A stretch of DNA of 64,000 nt from Endomychus coccineus (GCA_958510875.1 OY294067.1:141713846-141777845); one strand, 5' to 3'; shown: positions 42,301 to 45,088, counted from the first letter of the stretch. Notes: a model not told the origin generated them from the sequence alone. Program-made: numbers and translations.

Positions 42301-44592
42301 TCCACAAGAATCCACAACAAAATATGGGACCACCATTGACGCGGTATTTTCCAGATATTTAGAGGATATCAAGTCTCAAACTTATGTCTCTTATTTCAGT
42401 TACCATAAACCTATAGTTTCAATGATAACAAATTCCTGAATAACCTACATGTATTGTAAGATAATTAAAGTATTTTAAACGATATTAACTTCTCATTTAT
42501 TCAATAAAAGAAAAAAATTGTTTTCTTATCGGTCACCACGCTCAAAAAGTGTAACTTGAATTAATATCAAAGAAAAAAAAATACTGCATAAATTAAAAAT
42601 AAATAAATAATTATAATTGCATAAGTTGAGAAAAAATGCTATGCAATAGCTTTACCGCGGCAGTCCCCGAGTGCCACACGTCTTTTTTGTTTTAATCACT
42701 GTTTTCGCGTTATATCGATATTAAACCAAAACCGAAGTCAGTATTTTCATCTATATAAACTAATCAAAACCTAGGAGCAACACAGCCTATCGCCGATATT
42801 GGAATATCTTCGAACTATGTAGTGAATTCCATAGTTCTCAAGTAAGGCCGGAGGAGTTACGGAACCAGAATTGCTGACTTTAAGATACCACAATAGAAAG
42901 CTTCTCTGCAAGCTCAGCATAATTTAATTATAAATATAAGTTGCTTCCATTTATTATTGTCTTTACATGCCATAACTTGTTCTAATAAAGTCCCCGTACA
43001 ATACGCAATACCGTCTTTTTGAAAACCGTTTTCTCTGAACCAGAAACGTAATTAGCTTATTGTATTTTCAATTATTTTCTACCTATAGTTCCATATATTT
43101 AAGAATGAATGTTAGTTCCTGATGTTTGTAATTCTTGTTTCACGACTGTTTCAGATCGAATCGTGAGTAGCAAGTTCCATTTAATCCCCCAACGGAATTT
43201 TACATCTTCATAAGACATCAACAATATGCTTATGAGGCATGTCGGTAAGTTTGTTGCCGAGGCATTTGGAATCTGAATTTTATTCATTACAGTAATCCGA
43301 AGGTCAACTCAAAAATGTCAAAAAATTGAGTAGGAAACTCTTAATCAGATGTTATCAGTTCGCAGAATAGTAACTTGTTATTCAACTATTTGATGATAAC
43401 CTAATTCTTGTACCGATGACGGGAAATTTCTTTAAATTTCTCACAATTGGCAAGTACCTACACCTTGGTCGTCGTCAATTACACTTAACGACGCAATCCA
43501 CTGCTTCACCTTTCATGAGGAGGGAGGTCTATTCAAATATTTTTTCGCTCATCCATTTCAATCTGAATATTACAAATAATGTAATGAAAGAACTTAATTG
43601 ATGTTTGGTTGACTGTGTCGACTGTAAGGTTTTAAAACCATGGTCGATGTCAAATATAATAAGGGCTCAAGTGTACTATTTGATAATGTCTTGAGATACA
43701 AACTCATTCTAGAATACTAACTATACAGTTTATCTGCATGGATTGTATCGAAAATCAAGTCAGTTTGGCAGAATTAAGCTCTCGACATGAACTACTATAC
43801 CAAAGATTGAACTTAAGTGAGTATCACAGAGGCGCTATGATTTATTTATTGCCCGCATTTTTATGAACGCTCAGAAAGAGCAGGAGTCTCCTGCCAGGAG
43901 AATGTGGGCTATTCATTTTTCCATCGATATTATGATAAGCATGGTAATCCGGATGTTTAGATAATACAACCTGCATTTTTTACGAAGGCAAATGCAGGAT
44001 CTACCAGTATTTGTGATCTTGATATTCGAACTATGGCCAAATTAGATTTTAAGAATAAATATTTGAGTTATATCTTATTATTTGATAACCTACATTTTAT
44101 CTTAAATGCAGTTATTGCCAAATCTATTTTTGCTGTAGGTACATTTATTAATTTTTCAAAGAAATACCCTTGTTTGTTGTCAAAATGTCAAGGTTTTCCT
44201 TCTATTCGTCGTTTCCAAAATCTTAATGCATCTAATACAAACTTCCTATGTATACCACAATTGAAATGGACCTACTACAAATTATCATAGATATATATTT
44301 CCATATATGTAGAAAAGGTGTTGTCGATTTGTTTCATGAAAACCCTCTCCAACAAAATGATTGAAATGAACATACTTTGAACATGAAAGGAATGACAGTT
44401 CAGATTTACCACATCTATGAGTTGGGAAAGTCTGAGACCTAGTTTGACTGTTAATCGGTCGGAATTATTACCGACAGGTCTGATTAGCCGATTGTAGTTG
44501 GAGAGCAAGTCATCGTAGAGGCGTTTAGCGTCTGGATTGGCCAGGGCCGGTTTCAGCATCCCCAGCAACAACAGCCCCAAGAATGACTTCAT
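11439..44592 (-). CDS. nAChRalpha1: Nicotinic acetylcholine receptor alpha subunit (whole gene, six coding exons)
   Basis: Subunit of the pentameric acetylcholine-gated cation channel at insect neuronal synapses and the target of neonicotinoids. Coding segments in order are 44592-44410, 35656-35612, 35548-35439, 16245-16065, 14225-13290 and 11642-11439. All junctions use GT/AG and keep phase, giving 552 residues. Visible features: signal peptide, Cys-loop Cys146/Cys160 with 13 residues between, adjacent Cys219-Cys220 that mark an alpha subunit, TM1 to TM3 at about 238-323, a long cytoplasmic loop, and TM4 at about 494-516. Wording around loop C and the cytoplasmic '[10 protein letters not shown]' region is closest in my memory to insect alpha1, but alpha3 is possible (subtype confidence about 0.65). 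No disabling change was seen. The introns carry a Polinton and an errantivirus-like element. Confidence 0.93.
11643..13289 (-). other. Receptor intron between the TM1-3 exon and the TM4 exon
   Basis: Bounded by a GTGAGT donor at 13,289 and a TTTTTAG acceptor at 11,643. It contains a small Tc1-like transposase remnant and is otherwise AT-rich without recognised features. Confidence 0.85.
11985..12200 (+). pseudogene. Tc1/mariner transposase C-terminal remnant
   Basis: One frame reads '[14 protein letters not shown]', matching the 'SPDLNPIEHLW' block that carries the last catalytic residue of Tc1-like DDE transposases. A stop directly follows. Only this short block survives, inside the receptor intron and antisense to the gene. 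Confidence 0.6.
13290..14225 (-). CDS. nAChRalpha1: nAChR alpha exon with loop C, TM1-TM3 and cytoplasmic loop
   Basis: This 936-bp exon (312 codons, residues 174-485) follows an acceptor TGTTGGCAG and ends before GTGAGT. It starts 'VDLRHLSQV'. The loop C signature '[12 protein letters not shown]' has the vicinal cysteines needed for agonist binding in alpha subunits. TM2 follows '[18 protein letters not shown]'; the flanking '[11 protein letters not shown]' has Val where Ala is usual in my memory. The cytoplasmic loop is short of conserved motifs but contains 'PLPGADEDL' and '[14 protein letters not shown]'. Confidence 0.95.
14347..14421. repeat. Hairpin-forming inverted repeat
   Basis: Arms GTCATAGGAACACGACTATA (14,347-14,366) and the matching CTATAGTCGTGCTCCTGTGAC pair with few mismatches around a loop of about 35 bp. 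It lies in the receptor intron and may be a tiny MITE. Confidence 0.6.
14930..15725 (+). pseudogene. Tc1/mariner-like transposase remnant
   Basis: Frames from 15,045 onward carry the ordered blocks of a mariner-like DDE transposase: '[19 protein letters not shown]' near 15,343 with the first catalytic Asp, 'VTIWCGFPA', then '[10 protein letters not shown]' and 'FMKDGAPPH' near 15,640 with the second Asp. Stops and frame changes separate the blocks. A tandem duplication of about 105 bp at 14,940-15,090 precedes it (GCAACTATTGATACAAGTGC/GACAACTATTGATACAAGTG). It lies in the receptor intron. Confidence 0.75.
16065..16245 (-). CDS. nAChRalpha1: nAChR alpha exon with loop B and the Cys-loop
   Basis: A 181-bp exon (one split base plus 60 codons, residues 114-173) between TTGTTTCTAG and GTAAG. 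It encodes '[13 protein letters not shown]', the signature Cys-loop with Cys146 and Cys160 spaced by 13 residues, and '[10 protein letters not shown]', whose tryptophan belongs to the agonist pocket. It completes the Asn codon begun in the 35.5-kb exon. Confidence 0.95.
16246..17080 (-). other. Receptor intron, featureless part
   Basis: First part of the 19.2-kb intron between the exons at 16.2 and 35.4 kb. AT-rich, with no coding motif or repeat recognised. Confidence 0.5.
17080..18060 (+). pseudogene. R2/R4-like LINE, 5' half of the reverse transcriptase ORF
   Basis: Broken frames encode a pre-RT region ('[16 protein letters not shown]...VYGISKRLL') and then RT fingers: '[32 protein letters not shown]' across 17,900-18,000 (described here as the LPKxGD and NYRPIT blocks). 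The frame then stops at a Penelope-like insertion and resumes at 19,266. The clade is a guess from block wording. Many stops show a dead element. Confidence 0.7.
18127..19265. mobile_element. Penelope-like inverted insertion with 12-bp direct repeats
   Basis: The insert (18,139-19,253) is flanked by ACTCAAGACTCC at 18,127-18,138 and 19,254-19,265. It consists of two long inverted arms (about 18,154-18,560 and 18,895-19,253) around a spacer of about 330 bp, plus 15 unpaired bases at the left. The arms contain TACGTTTCGGTCTCACGACC and 'CATCATCAGAAGA', which in my memory are typical of Penelope terminal repeats. It splits the LINE reading frame. No coding region is inside. Confidence 0.65.
19266..19740 (+). 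pseudogene. R2/R4-like LINE, 3' part of the RT palm
   Basis: Frames resume with '[11 protein letters not shown]' (motif A, where an Asp is expected), '[24 protein letters not shown]' (motif B, spread over two frames), and '[11 protein letters not shown]', which has the catalytic YxDD box. It then continues '[14 protein letters not shown]' and breaks off near 19,740. It continues the 17.1-18.1-kb half; the C-terminal domain is missing here. Confidence 0.75.
19779..19874 (+). pseudogene. Polinton minor capsid C-terminal fragment
   Basis: The frame ends in '[15 protein letters not shown]' plus a short tail and a stop. It aligns with the last 20 or so residues of the intact minor capsid protein at 25,564 ('[15 protein letters not shown]'). 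It is on the opposite strand and diverged, so it comes from a different, older Polinton. It abuts the LINE remnant. Confidence 0.75.
19877..21258. other. Receptor intron, no recognised feature
   Basis: AT-rich sequence up to the Polinton target site. No coding motif, RNA gene or clear repeat was seen. Confidence 0.5.
21259..21264. repeat. Left target-site duplication (GAAGTA) of the Polinton
   Basis: GAAGTA directly precedes the terminal AGTAGATGTG of the element and recurs directly after its right end at 34,265-34,270. Six-base duplications are typical for Polinton integrases. Confidence 0.92.
21404..21542. repeat. Subterminal CTATGGT/ACCATAG cluster, left
   Basis: At least seven copies of CTATGGT or near variants, several within 'TTTGGTAATCTATGGT', in about 140 bp close to the element end. 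The cluster is mirrored at 33,987-34,125. Confidence 0.75.
21614..21685 (-). ncRNA. tRNA-like unit C, left inverted repeat
   Basis: Mirror copy of the unit at 33,844-33,915. See that entry for the fold and promoter boxes. Confidence 0.5.
21746..21816 (-). ncRNA. tRNA-like unit B, left inverted repeat
   Basis: Mirror copy of the unit at 33,712-33,782, with box A-like TAGCTGAGCGGTT and box B-like GGTTCGAATC on the minus strand. Confidence 0.5.
21882..21952 (-). ncRNA. tRNA-like unit A, left inverted repeat
   Basis: Mirror copy of the unit at 33,576-33,646. Confidence 0.5.
22235..22417 (+). CDS. Short repeated ORF in the Polinton inverted repeat (hypothetical)
   Basis: A 60-codon frame starting [15 protein letters not shown]. 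The same frame occurs in the right repeat (33,293-33,111) and in an extra copy (32,588-32,307) with a longer N-terminus. A diverged version follows at about 22,475-22,690. I recognise no domain. It could be a real small gene, an exon of a spliced element gene, or a chance frame inside repeated DNA. Confidence 0.3.
   Translation: MNIVDKDRSDVLPEPVLSEPLNISIKNLEWNYMSCYQELHRTKTKLSNCMLEAKLIQPAS
23327..23560. repeat. Tandem repeats of about 65-68 bp
   Basis: Two near-identical units (about 23,327-23,391 and 23,392-23,457) share GAGACATCATTTTTCATACG and CAAATTTAGG. A third, decayed unit follows at about 23,500-23,560. Confidence 0.85.
23841..23891. repeat. (TG)n microsatellite
   Basis: About 25 uninterrupted TG units inside the Polinton non-coding segment. 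Confidence 0.98.
24145..25347 (-). CDS. Polinton major capsid protein (double jelly-roll)
   Basis: Structural protein expected to form the hexon-like shell. The start at MSEKLQIF (25,347) is preferred over an upstream Met three codons earlier. The roughly 400 residues contain blocks I associate with Polinton capsid proteins: '[16 protein letters not shown]' near residue 35, '[26 protein letters not shown]' near 83-108, then '[17 protein letters not shown]' and '[12 protein letters not shown]'. There is no signal peptide or membrane segment, as expected for a capsid protein. The frame is intact. It is last in the minus-strand block and overlaps the small ORF upstream by about 40 bp. Assignment rests on remembered family patterns and gene order. 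Confidence 0.85.
   Translation of the reverse strand: MSEKLQIFNEPNFNEDIIREEIHTYYPHTTSFGYSDEIEILINQQDVLVDLASSALFIEAEFQPEASGDGECTLTNNFGAFLFEYISYELNGKEIDKVRDPGIVSTIRAYLTYAEHESVPLAISGWSYKDAMSSVYNNKINLWIPLNFLLGLFIDYNKVLSGKHKLRLIRSRTDNDCYTNSTGTKTAKINVKTIALKVRHVFPSDQVKFQMLGNLSAEKPILIPFRSWDLHENPLMKESTRDIWAVKTSMNLERPRYVILAFQTDRKNNPVKQSTYFDNINLLNVKLFLNSECYPYEAMKMNFNDQQYVEAYQMYYDFQKSFSNKIMSEPMLDYVAFKNKAIFVIDCSKQNDAIKSSTVDVKLEMESILNFPKNTRAYCIIINDRIMEYSPINGLVRSLV
25307..25531 (-). CDS. Small ORF between the minor and major capsid genes
   Basis: Reading from [10 protein letters not shown] it encodes about 74 basic residues with '[15 protein letters not shown]' near the C-terminus. It fills the 200-bp gap between the two capsid genes and overlaps the major capsid start. 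An upstream Met (25,651) would add 40 residues but lies inside the minor capsid frame. I recognise no domain. Position and a compact leucine-containing tail make it a plausible small virion or scaffold protein; that is inference. Confidence 0.5.
   Translation of the reverse strand: MKRIHLRRLLQSTSLEDMGLDFSNKRHLHIDHQSLSTTSSREKVAAALSLENINFLKSLGYHVRKTSNIQRTKL
25564..26307 (-). CDS. Polinton minor capsid (penton-like) protein
   Basis: Predicted single jelly-roll vertex protein of the virion. The start at [12 protein letters not shown] (26,307) is chosen over a Met eight codons upstream because the conserved N-terminus begins there. The 247 residues include '[27 protein letters not shown]' (two adjacent blocks), '[20 protein letters not shown]', '[15 protein letters not shown]' and the C-terminal '[15 protein letters not shown]'. 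The frame is intact. The same blocks recur as broken fragments at 19,779, 31,434 and 52,957, which supports a real conserved protein. It is encoded between the protease and the small ORF. Confidence 0.82.
   Translation of the reverse strand: MSQTFTITGKSSRLSVDFHPPIELDPYSYYSIALVGLHTYNSIPNIEEGFNKFYYKNVKGEEEVVTIPTGSYELTDIEDFIQSAVCGIGVKQEERDRKLSIKSNNNTLHTELKSDFEVNFIPKDSISELLGFSKKKLTSREVHVSDRPINIIKVQTIRVECNLTAGAYYNNKLAHTIYEFSPLVPPGFSIDIEPKNLIYLPIINKTSFDNITLNILDQNWKRVNFRGEEIIIRLELKKIARDYGFQQ
26359..26745 (-). CDS. Adenain-type cysteine protease, probably expressed by -1 frameshift
   Basis: Virion maturation protease of the adenovirus/Polinton C5 family. Catalytic His lies in 'GTHWVGF', an acidic partner in 'FYYDSFG', and Cys in '[12 protein letters not shown]'. 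The first ATG (26,646) would make only 95 residues and cut off the conserved '[16 protein letters not shown]' and 'HFRGVF' blocks. These blocks are open upstream without any ATG and run back to an A-AAA-AAC heptamer in the end of the PLA2/pX gene. I therefore annotate the frame from the heptamer. A single-base deletion in the A run is the alternative. Confidence 0.8.
   Translation of the reverse strand, partial: KKLPVNLPRRPLTDLDLRKLAKALKIPHFRGVFMRDELPSNGPWRNERGIVNLDSSDNEGTHWVGFKKVGDTVFYYDSFGNLRPPHELVDYFKKCKILFNHDNFQQYNTYNCGQLCLKFLSNSSVVVD
26730..27512 (-). CDS. Phospholipase A2 domain / adenovirus pX-like minor virion protein
   Basis: 260 residues. The N-terminal third resembles the parvovirus-type PLA2 domain: calcium loop '[10 protein letters not shown]' at 26-35 and catalytic His56-Asp57 in 'CRQHDTSY'. 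The family cuts phospholipids to breach endosomal membranes during entry. The middle is very basic (Lys/Arg-rich). Residues 177-208, '[14 protein letters not shown]' followed by an Ala/Gly-rich helix, resemble adenovirus core peptide pX. Two 'GLYL' repeats end the protein. The stop overlaps the protease frame at a slippery heptamer. A TATA-like TTAAATAA lies about 40 bp upstream of the start. The frame is intact. Confidence 0.85.
   Translation of the reverse strand: MEAYVGEGVLNTLINKLPFELHIPGYQFCGPGTKLEERLRRGDSGINPLDKACRQHDTSYLRNASLEGRHEADKILENAAWQRVKSKDTKFGERIAAFGVNKIMKAKRKLGMGMRKKVGFGSAIVDGVRKVMKKKFDPTNLKRTSQTALKVARKQFKKAGGRKNVRLPRVIPIPKTGGFLPFLIPLFAGLSAAGALAGGGAGIAKAVNDSKAARKTLEETERHNKTMEAIALGKQGSGLYLKKYRKGLGLYLNKHPKNCQ
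26739..26747 (-). promoter_or_regulatory. Candidate -1 frameshift site (A AAA AAC)
   Basis: On the minus strand the PLA2/pX frame reads CCA AAA AAC TGC CAG TAA. The A-AAA-AAC heptamer is in the exact phase for -1 slippage. The -1 frame has a stop (TAA) about 9 bases upstream and is then open through the whole protease. Only a weak downstream hairpin is visible (CAGA...TCTG), so the stimulator is unproven. Confidence 0.6.
27513..27794. other. Spacer between PLA2/pX and integrase genes
   Basis: AT-rich gap of 280 bp containing the presumed promoter of the PLA2/pX gene and the 3' end region of the integrase transcript. Confidence 0.5.
27795..28718 (-). CDS. Polinton retroviral-type integrase with chromodomain
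   Basis: DDE integrase that inserts the element and makes the 6-bp duplication. In 307 residues the catalytic triad is Asp35 ('WQMDL'), Asp97 ('QSDQGKEF') and Glu131 ('[11 protein letters not shown]'). A C-terminal chromodomain begins near residue 270 ('[10 protein letters not shown]...YVKWLG'). No N-terminal HHCC zinc motif is visible. The start MSREQVV lies 18 bp after the stop of the fibre-like gene, so the two may share a transcript. The frame is intact, in agreement with the recent insertion. Confidence 0.95.
   Translation of the reverse strand: MSREQVVHELHKPSRKNFKRRRTIIKGLDDLWQMDLAEMGNYARENRGFKYILVMIDCFSKFLWTRPLKTKSAEEVRKAVSSILLEGHRKPRNLQSDQGKEFFNKHFNDLMKKHNINHYNTYSVKKAAIAERVIRTLKESLYKHFSLSGKYKWLDILEETTEKYNKRKHSTINMAPIKVTKQIESEILKRSYSHIKLALPHKYNVGDVVRISKAKHIFEKGFTPNWSTELFKIIKVKITSPVTYLLEDMTNAPISGCFYEEELQKTKQPDVYLVEKILRKRRGQQYVKWLGLDNNHNSWINNSDLVQ
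28736..29392 (-). CDS. Fibre-like coiled-coil protein
   Basis: 218 residues. Residues about 40-70 read '[29 protein letters not shown]', a pattern like the 'L-NV-P---DA--K-YVD' trimer repeat of phage and virus tail fibres (quoted blocks: MENRRLCNV and NKVYVDKL). After it comes a long heptad-rich coiled coil (about 75-180) and a basic Ser/Thr-rich tail ('[12 protein letters not shown]'). It probably forms a trimeric surface fibre. The start overlaps the end of the DUF8207-like gene by about 15 bp. The function is inferred from sequence style only. Confidence 0.6.
   Translation of the reverse strand: MVSMDKFGRASSSMWIYDTNVFNNNFKQVHGQGLFLTSDGSYDMENRRLCNVKSPNDDGDVANKVYVDKLTYKLNLKTETSLKDTFNVRVDNLIKDINKDLDEHKLTNEKVILNIDKHLMDIQNKYNGMGIYIKSEYKTISDSVRENRNELKEINNTFNIVNMRLNDITSKVEALERRMTSVEPSKKRPSSSTTTTKQGSVKRITPNPVNIPKKLILN
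29376..30440 (-). CDS. DUF8207-like Polinton protein
   Basis: 354 residues of unknown function. N-terminal coiled coil (about 5-75), an acidic linker with '[17 protein letters not shown]', then a conserved-looking globular block: '[13 protein letters not shown]', '[20 protein letters not shown]' and '[16 protein letters not shown]'. I recall this last block from insect proteins labelled DUF8207. The C-terminal '[12 protein letters not shown]' helix may mediate oligomerisation. TATA-like GTATATATA lies about 40 bp upstream of the ATG. It sits between ATPase and fibre-like genes, so a virion role is likely but unproven. Confidence 0.6.
   Translation of the reverse strand: MDVRVSNMLKEKQQLKRKIWELANVVRKKYMAVKLGKAENDTILDNMFKNVSKPLEEIARNAEIIKQNSLIKPKSIVSTATQMENIPIPNIVTEGEEFVYNPPDTEEDVFTPEPTIDQIREEFRKLKKDNAAATEEFLQQYPTLARYYLEGFLLDDDVKRYDDKMGLQYNSTLDKWFMGNQPIEIDSESNIIIKGTPFKGTTGLYNLIFYRDVLPDTYTVEDGKNYSQMMEMTSAHRRNNDPADRIRNTVKYKHVLKPLINSIKRPRSKTYTGNAYIKNDMLEYNEKPIEYVYWDDVNEIVDRLRLLVASSLAGNNNHHNEIVSIIEELIEAGVIEQKPSVRQIHHSYKDGFNG
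30483..31208 (-). CDS. Polinton genome-packaging ATPase (FtsK/A32-like)
   Basis: ATPase that pumps DNA into the capsid. In 241 residues Walker A is 'GPSNCGKT' at 54-61, Walker B 'VIIFDD' at 126-131, and a sensor-like '[16 protein letters not shown]' follows. The C-terminus '[12 protein letters not shown]' is matched by a diverged second copy at 31,473-31,658 on the other strand. A TATATAAAC sequence lies about 25-35 bp upstream of the ATG. The frame is intact and the length is normal for the family. Confidence 0.92.
   Translation of the reverse strand: MFQYDFDSPSGMMKIVKQKDSLNIMNLGSSIENVEQPQRHSSLLPNTLRTIICGPSNCGKTNVMLSLLLDANGLKFENVYIYSKSLHQPKYQLLEETLKKIAGLGYFPYTESDNVIDPTEAKPNSVIIFDDVMDEKQDKIRSYFSRGRHNSIDSFYLCQSFAKCPKHGLRDNANCLIIFKQDELNLKHIFTDHVSTDMSLEKLKEICSACWKDKYGFLMINKDCAMNKGRYRKSFDSYIYI
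31306..31433. repeat. Cluster of CACGTG-containing repeats
   Basis: Five to six copies of a unit like CTGAATGTTGAAGCACGTG in 130 bp just upstream of the ATPase gene. The same unit occurs once in each inverted repeat (about 22,150 and 33,356). The palindromic CACGTG is an E-box-like core. Confidence 0.75.
31434..31658 (+). pseudogene. Chimeric Polinton fragment: minor capsid start joined to ATPase end
   Basis: A plus-strand frame reads '[14 protein letters not shown]', matching the minor capsid N-terminal block, and continues without a break into '[17 protein letters not shown]', matching the ATPase C-terminal part through its stop. The ATPase part is clearly diverged from the resident copy. 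It looks like a deletion junction from a different Polinton carried inside this one, opposite in strand to all resident genes. Confidence 0.75.
31659..32250. other. Non-coding Polinton segment
   Basis: Begins with a short tandem repeat (31,701-31,806) and is otherwise AT-rich. It is too short to hide a DNA polymerase gene. Confidence 0.6.
31701..31806. repeat. Tandem repeats of 'CTGTTTGAAGCTGTTCAATA' type
   Basis: About five degenerate units of 20-22 bp built on CTGTTTAAGCTGTTNAATA, directly after the chimeric fragment. Confidence 0.8.
32252..32532 (-). repeat. Extra copy of an inverted-repeat segment
   Basis: This 280-bp segment repeats 33,056-33,336 of the right inverted repeat in the same orientation and abuts the inner end of that repeat. 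It carries a further copy of the 60-codon ORF (frame 32,588-32,307, longer N-terminus). The left end lacks it. Confidence 0.85.
33111..33293 (-). CDS. Short repeated ORF, right inverted repeat (hypothetical)
   Basis: Identical in translation to the frame at 22,235-22,417. See that entry. Confidence 0.3.
   Translation of the reverse strand: MNIVDKDRSDVLPEPVLSEPLNISIKNLEWNYMSCYQELHRTKTKLSNCMLEAKLIQPAS
33576..33646 (+). ncRNA. tRNA-like unit A, right inverted repeat
   Basis: About 71 bp with a box A-like TAGCTCAGCGGTTAA and a box B-like GGGTTCGAATC at tRNA spacing. Ends TCCTCCA and TGTAGGA pair at 6 of 7 positions. The D stem GCTC/GAGC pairs. The anticodon stem is poor and T stem imperfect. 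A T5 run follows at about 33,654. It looks tRNA-derived, with Pol III promoter boxes, rather than a working tRNA. Confidence 0.55.
33712..33782 (+). ncRNA. tRNA-like unit B, right inverted repeat
   Basis: Second unit, 136 bp after the first. Box A TAGCTGAGCGGTT and box B GGGTTCGAATC are kept; acceptor pairing is weaker and the anticodon region (ACTTTAGAATTT) does not form a clear stem. Confidence 0.5.
33844..33915 (+). ncRNA. tRNA-like unit C, right inverted repeat
   Basis: Third unit, 132 bp after the second. Acceptor ends pair at 6 of 7, D stem GCT/AGC, box B GGTTCGAATCCGG. The three units and their spacers form a tandem array of about 134 bp period. Confidence 0.5.
33987..34125. repeat. 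Subterminal ACCATAG cluster, right
   Basis: Mirror of 21,404-21,542: repeated ACCATAG, several inside 'CATAGATTACCAAACCATAG' and 'CCATCGATTG'. Possible integrase or replication protein binding sites. Confidence 0.75.
34265..34270. repeat. Right target-site duplication (GAAGTA)
   Basis: Perfect copy of the six bases at 21,259-21,264. Confidence 0.92.
34290..34720 (-). pseudogene. LINE reverse transcriptase thumb remnant
   Basis: Minus-strand reading near 34,567-34,480 gives '[18 protein letters not shown]' followed by 'TKAAS' and, after a stop, 'KLGF'. This is the 'LGV-id--LsW--Hi--i-kkA-k-Lg' block of CR1/Jockey-type LINEs. The rest has decayed. Confidence 0.6.
34721..35438. other. Receptor intron, no recognised feature
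   Basis: Low-complexity intronic sequence just downstream of the 110-bp exon in gene orientation. A small hairpin (GTGTTTTTGAAAACAC) lies near 35,167. Confidence 0.5.
35439..35548 (-). CDS. nAChRalpha1: nAChR alpha 110-bp exon (loop A region)
   Basis: Acceptor CATCATTTAG and donor GTAAG bound 110 bp that encode 36 codons plus two bases: '[20 protein letters not shown]' and '[15 protein letters not shown]'. The split AA is completed by T from the 16.2-kb exon to give Asn. It is separated from the next upstream exon by a 63-bp intron. Confidence 0.95.
35612..35656 (-). CDS. nAChRalpha1: nAChR alpha 45-bp micro-exon
   Basis: Fifteen codons, '[15 protein letters not shown]', between TTAATTTCAG and GTAATT. 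The tryptophan contributes to loop D. The errantivirus-like element starts only 79 bp upstream of its acceptor in gene orientation. Confidence 0.95.
35735..35919 (+). repeat. 5' LTR
   Basis: Matches the 3' LTR along its length, for example GAGAATTGCTGACT and TATAAATATAAGTTGCTT, and ends TTAATT. The copies differ at many positions, so the insertion is old compared with the Polinton. Confidence 0.85.
35918..35931 (+). promoter_or_regulatory. Primer-binding site TGGCGCAGTCGG
   Basis: Directly after the LTR; in my memory this is the tRNA-Ser-type site of the 17.6/297 group of insect errantiviruses. The same site follows the LTR at 56,655. Confidence 0.75.
36263..36299. repeat. (TA)n microsatellite
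   Basis: About 18 TA units in the element leader. Confidence 0.97.
36480..37330 (+). pseudogene. Errantivirus-like gag remnant
   Basis: The frame 36,507-36,842 reads '[20 protein letters not shown]' then '[16 protein letters not shown]' and '[17 protein letters not shown]', ordered blocks of the gag protein of Ty3/gypsy errantivirus-like elements. Frameshifts follow; later gag blocks are only faint. Confidence 0.75.
37330..39600 (+). pseudogene. Errantivirus-like pol remnant (protease to RNase H)
   Basis: The first 1.8 kb are too decayed to assign. Near 39,355-39,570 shifted frames give '[13 protein letters not shown]', '[17 protein letters not shown]' and '[18 protein letters not shown]', the RT connection/RNase H region of Ty3/gypsy pol. 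Catalytic residues are split by stops. Confidence 0.65.
39600..40505 (+). pseudogene. Possible env remnant
   Basis: Broken frames in env position. The end (about 40,345-40,505) reads as a hydrophilic stretch followed by a hydrophobic span '[14 protein letters not shown]', like a membrane anchor. A perfect hairpin (CCTTCTATACATAGTTT and complement) lies at 40,083-40,131. The assignment is weak. Confidence 0.35.
40506..42854 (+). mobile_element. Helentron (Helitron-type) 3' fragment
   Basis: It contains the C-terminus of a PIF1-like helicase fused to an apurinic-type endonuclease domain, the hallmark of Helentrons. The Rep domain and most of the helicase are missing. The left end near 40,506 is set where errantivirus-like sequence stops making sense; about 830 bp before the coding part are unassigned. 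Confidence 0.65.
41287..42439 (+). pseudogene. Helentron helicase C-terminus fused to endonuclease
   Basis: Open from 41,287 to 42,300. The helicase end shows '[15 protein letters not shown]' (motif V-like) and '[18 protein letters not shown]' (motif VI). About 110 residues later comes the endonuclease: '[11 protein letters not shown]', catalytic Glu in 'LLLTETCM', and '[10 protein letters not shown]'. The frame stops at 42,298 within AATGAATGAATGA, where a 4-bp slip would account for the shift. It continues in the next frame to 42,439 with 'TTIDAVFSR' and 'SYHKPIV', where the catalytic SDH is SYH. It is therefore inactive. Confidence 0.8.
42855..43053 (+). repeat. 3' LTR
   Basis: Starts AGTTACGGAACC and ends CGTAATT, followed by the AGCT target duplication. 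It pairs with the 35,735 LTR. Confidence 0.85.
43058..44409 (-). other. Receptor intron, no recognised feature
   Basis: Sequence between the errantivirus-like element and the signal-peptide exon. Scattered short frames show no family motif. Confidence 0.5.
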
Positions 44593-44604
44593 AACCCGTA
44601 GTAT
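44410..44604 (-). CDS. nAChRalpha1: nAChR alpha signal-peptide exon
   Basis: The exon starts after TTGTTGCAG with 12 bases of leader; the ATG at 44,592 begins '[13 protein letters not shown]', a signal peptide cut before '[18 protein letters not shown]', the start of the mature extracellular domain. A glycosylation site (NNS) lies at residue 42. Donor GTAAAT follows 'LIDV'. An in-frame Met seven codons upstream lies across the acceptor and is not used. A further upstream leader exon is expected outside the recognised sequence. Confidence 0.93.
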
Positions 44605-45088
44605 CTGCAACAATATGGAATGTGTTAAACTACTTTATTATCATCTTATATTCAAATATATTAAGTACATAATTCATTTATGAACATATTGGATTTTCTG
44701 AACCGGCACAGTGTAGATTCGTGTATGGGAACCCAAACTGTGATGATTTAACACAACTTACCACTATATCAAGTTGCACCTCCGAGGAGATATATAATTA
44801 TAGGCCTTCAAAGTCGGGTTTCAAACATCGAAAAAAACGGTATCTCTTCATTAACACTTAGAAGGTCCAAATTTGGTACACTGTTAGAGTGTAATGAATG
44901 GATTGAACCATCATAAGAGGTTGATTGGTAGATTGTCTCACCCTCAAAATTCTACAGAATTCGATAAATTATAGTTTAATGTTTTTGAAGAGAATCTGAT
45001 TCTGAAACTAATTACATGTGTTATTTTTCAGAAAACTTTGCTGTTTTCAAGGTAACTCCGATAACTATATAAATACATGTTTAAACAA
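44605..45088. other. Upstream of the signal-peptide exon, nothing recognised
   Basis: Should contain or be part of an upstream receptor intron. No exon or promoter could be supported. Confidence 0.4.

Larger units (their letters stand above)
35735..43053 (+). mobile_element. Errantivirus-like LTR element with nested Helentron fragment
   Basis: Two related LTRs (35,735-35,919 and 42,855-43,053), a 4-bp AGCT duplication (35,731-35,734 and 43,054-43,057), a TGGCGCAGTCGG primer-binding site, and gag, pol and env-like remnants in order define one element on the plus strand, antisense to the receptor gene. About 2.3 kb of Helentron-type sequence replaces or interrupts its 3' part. All retroviral frames are broken. 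Confidence 0.85.
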
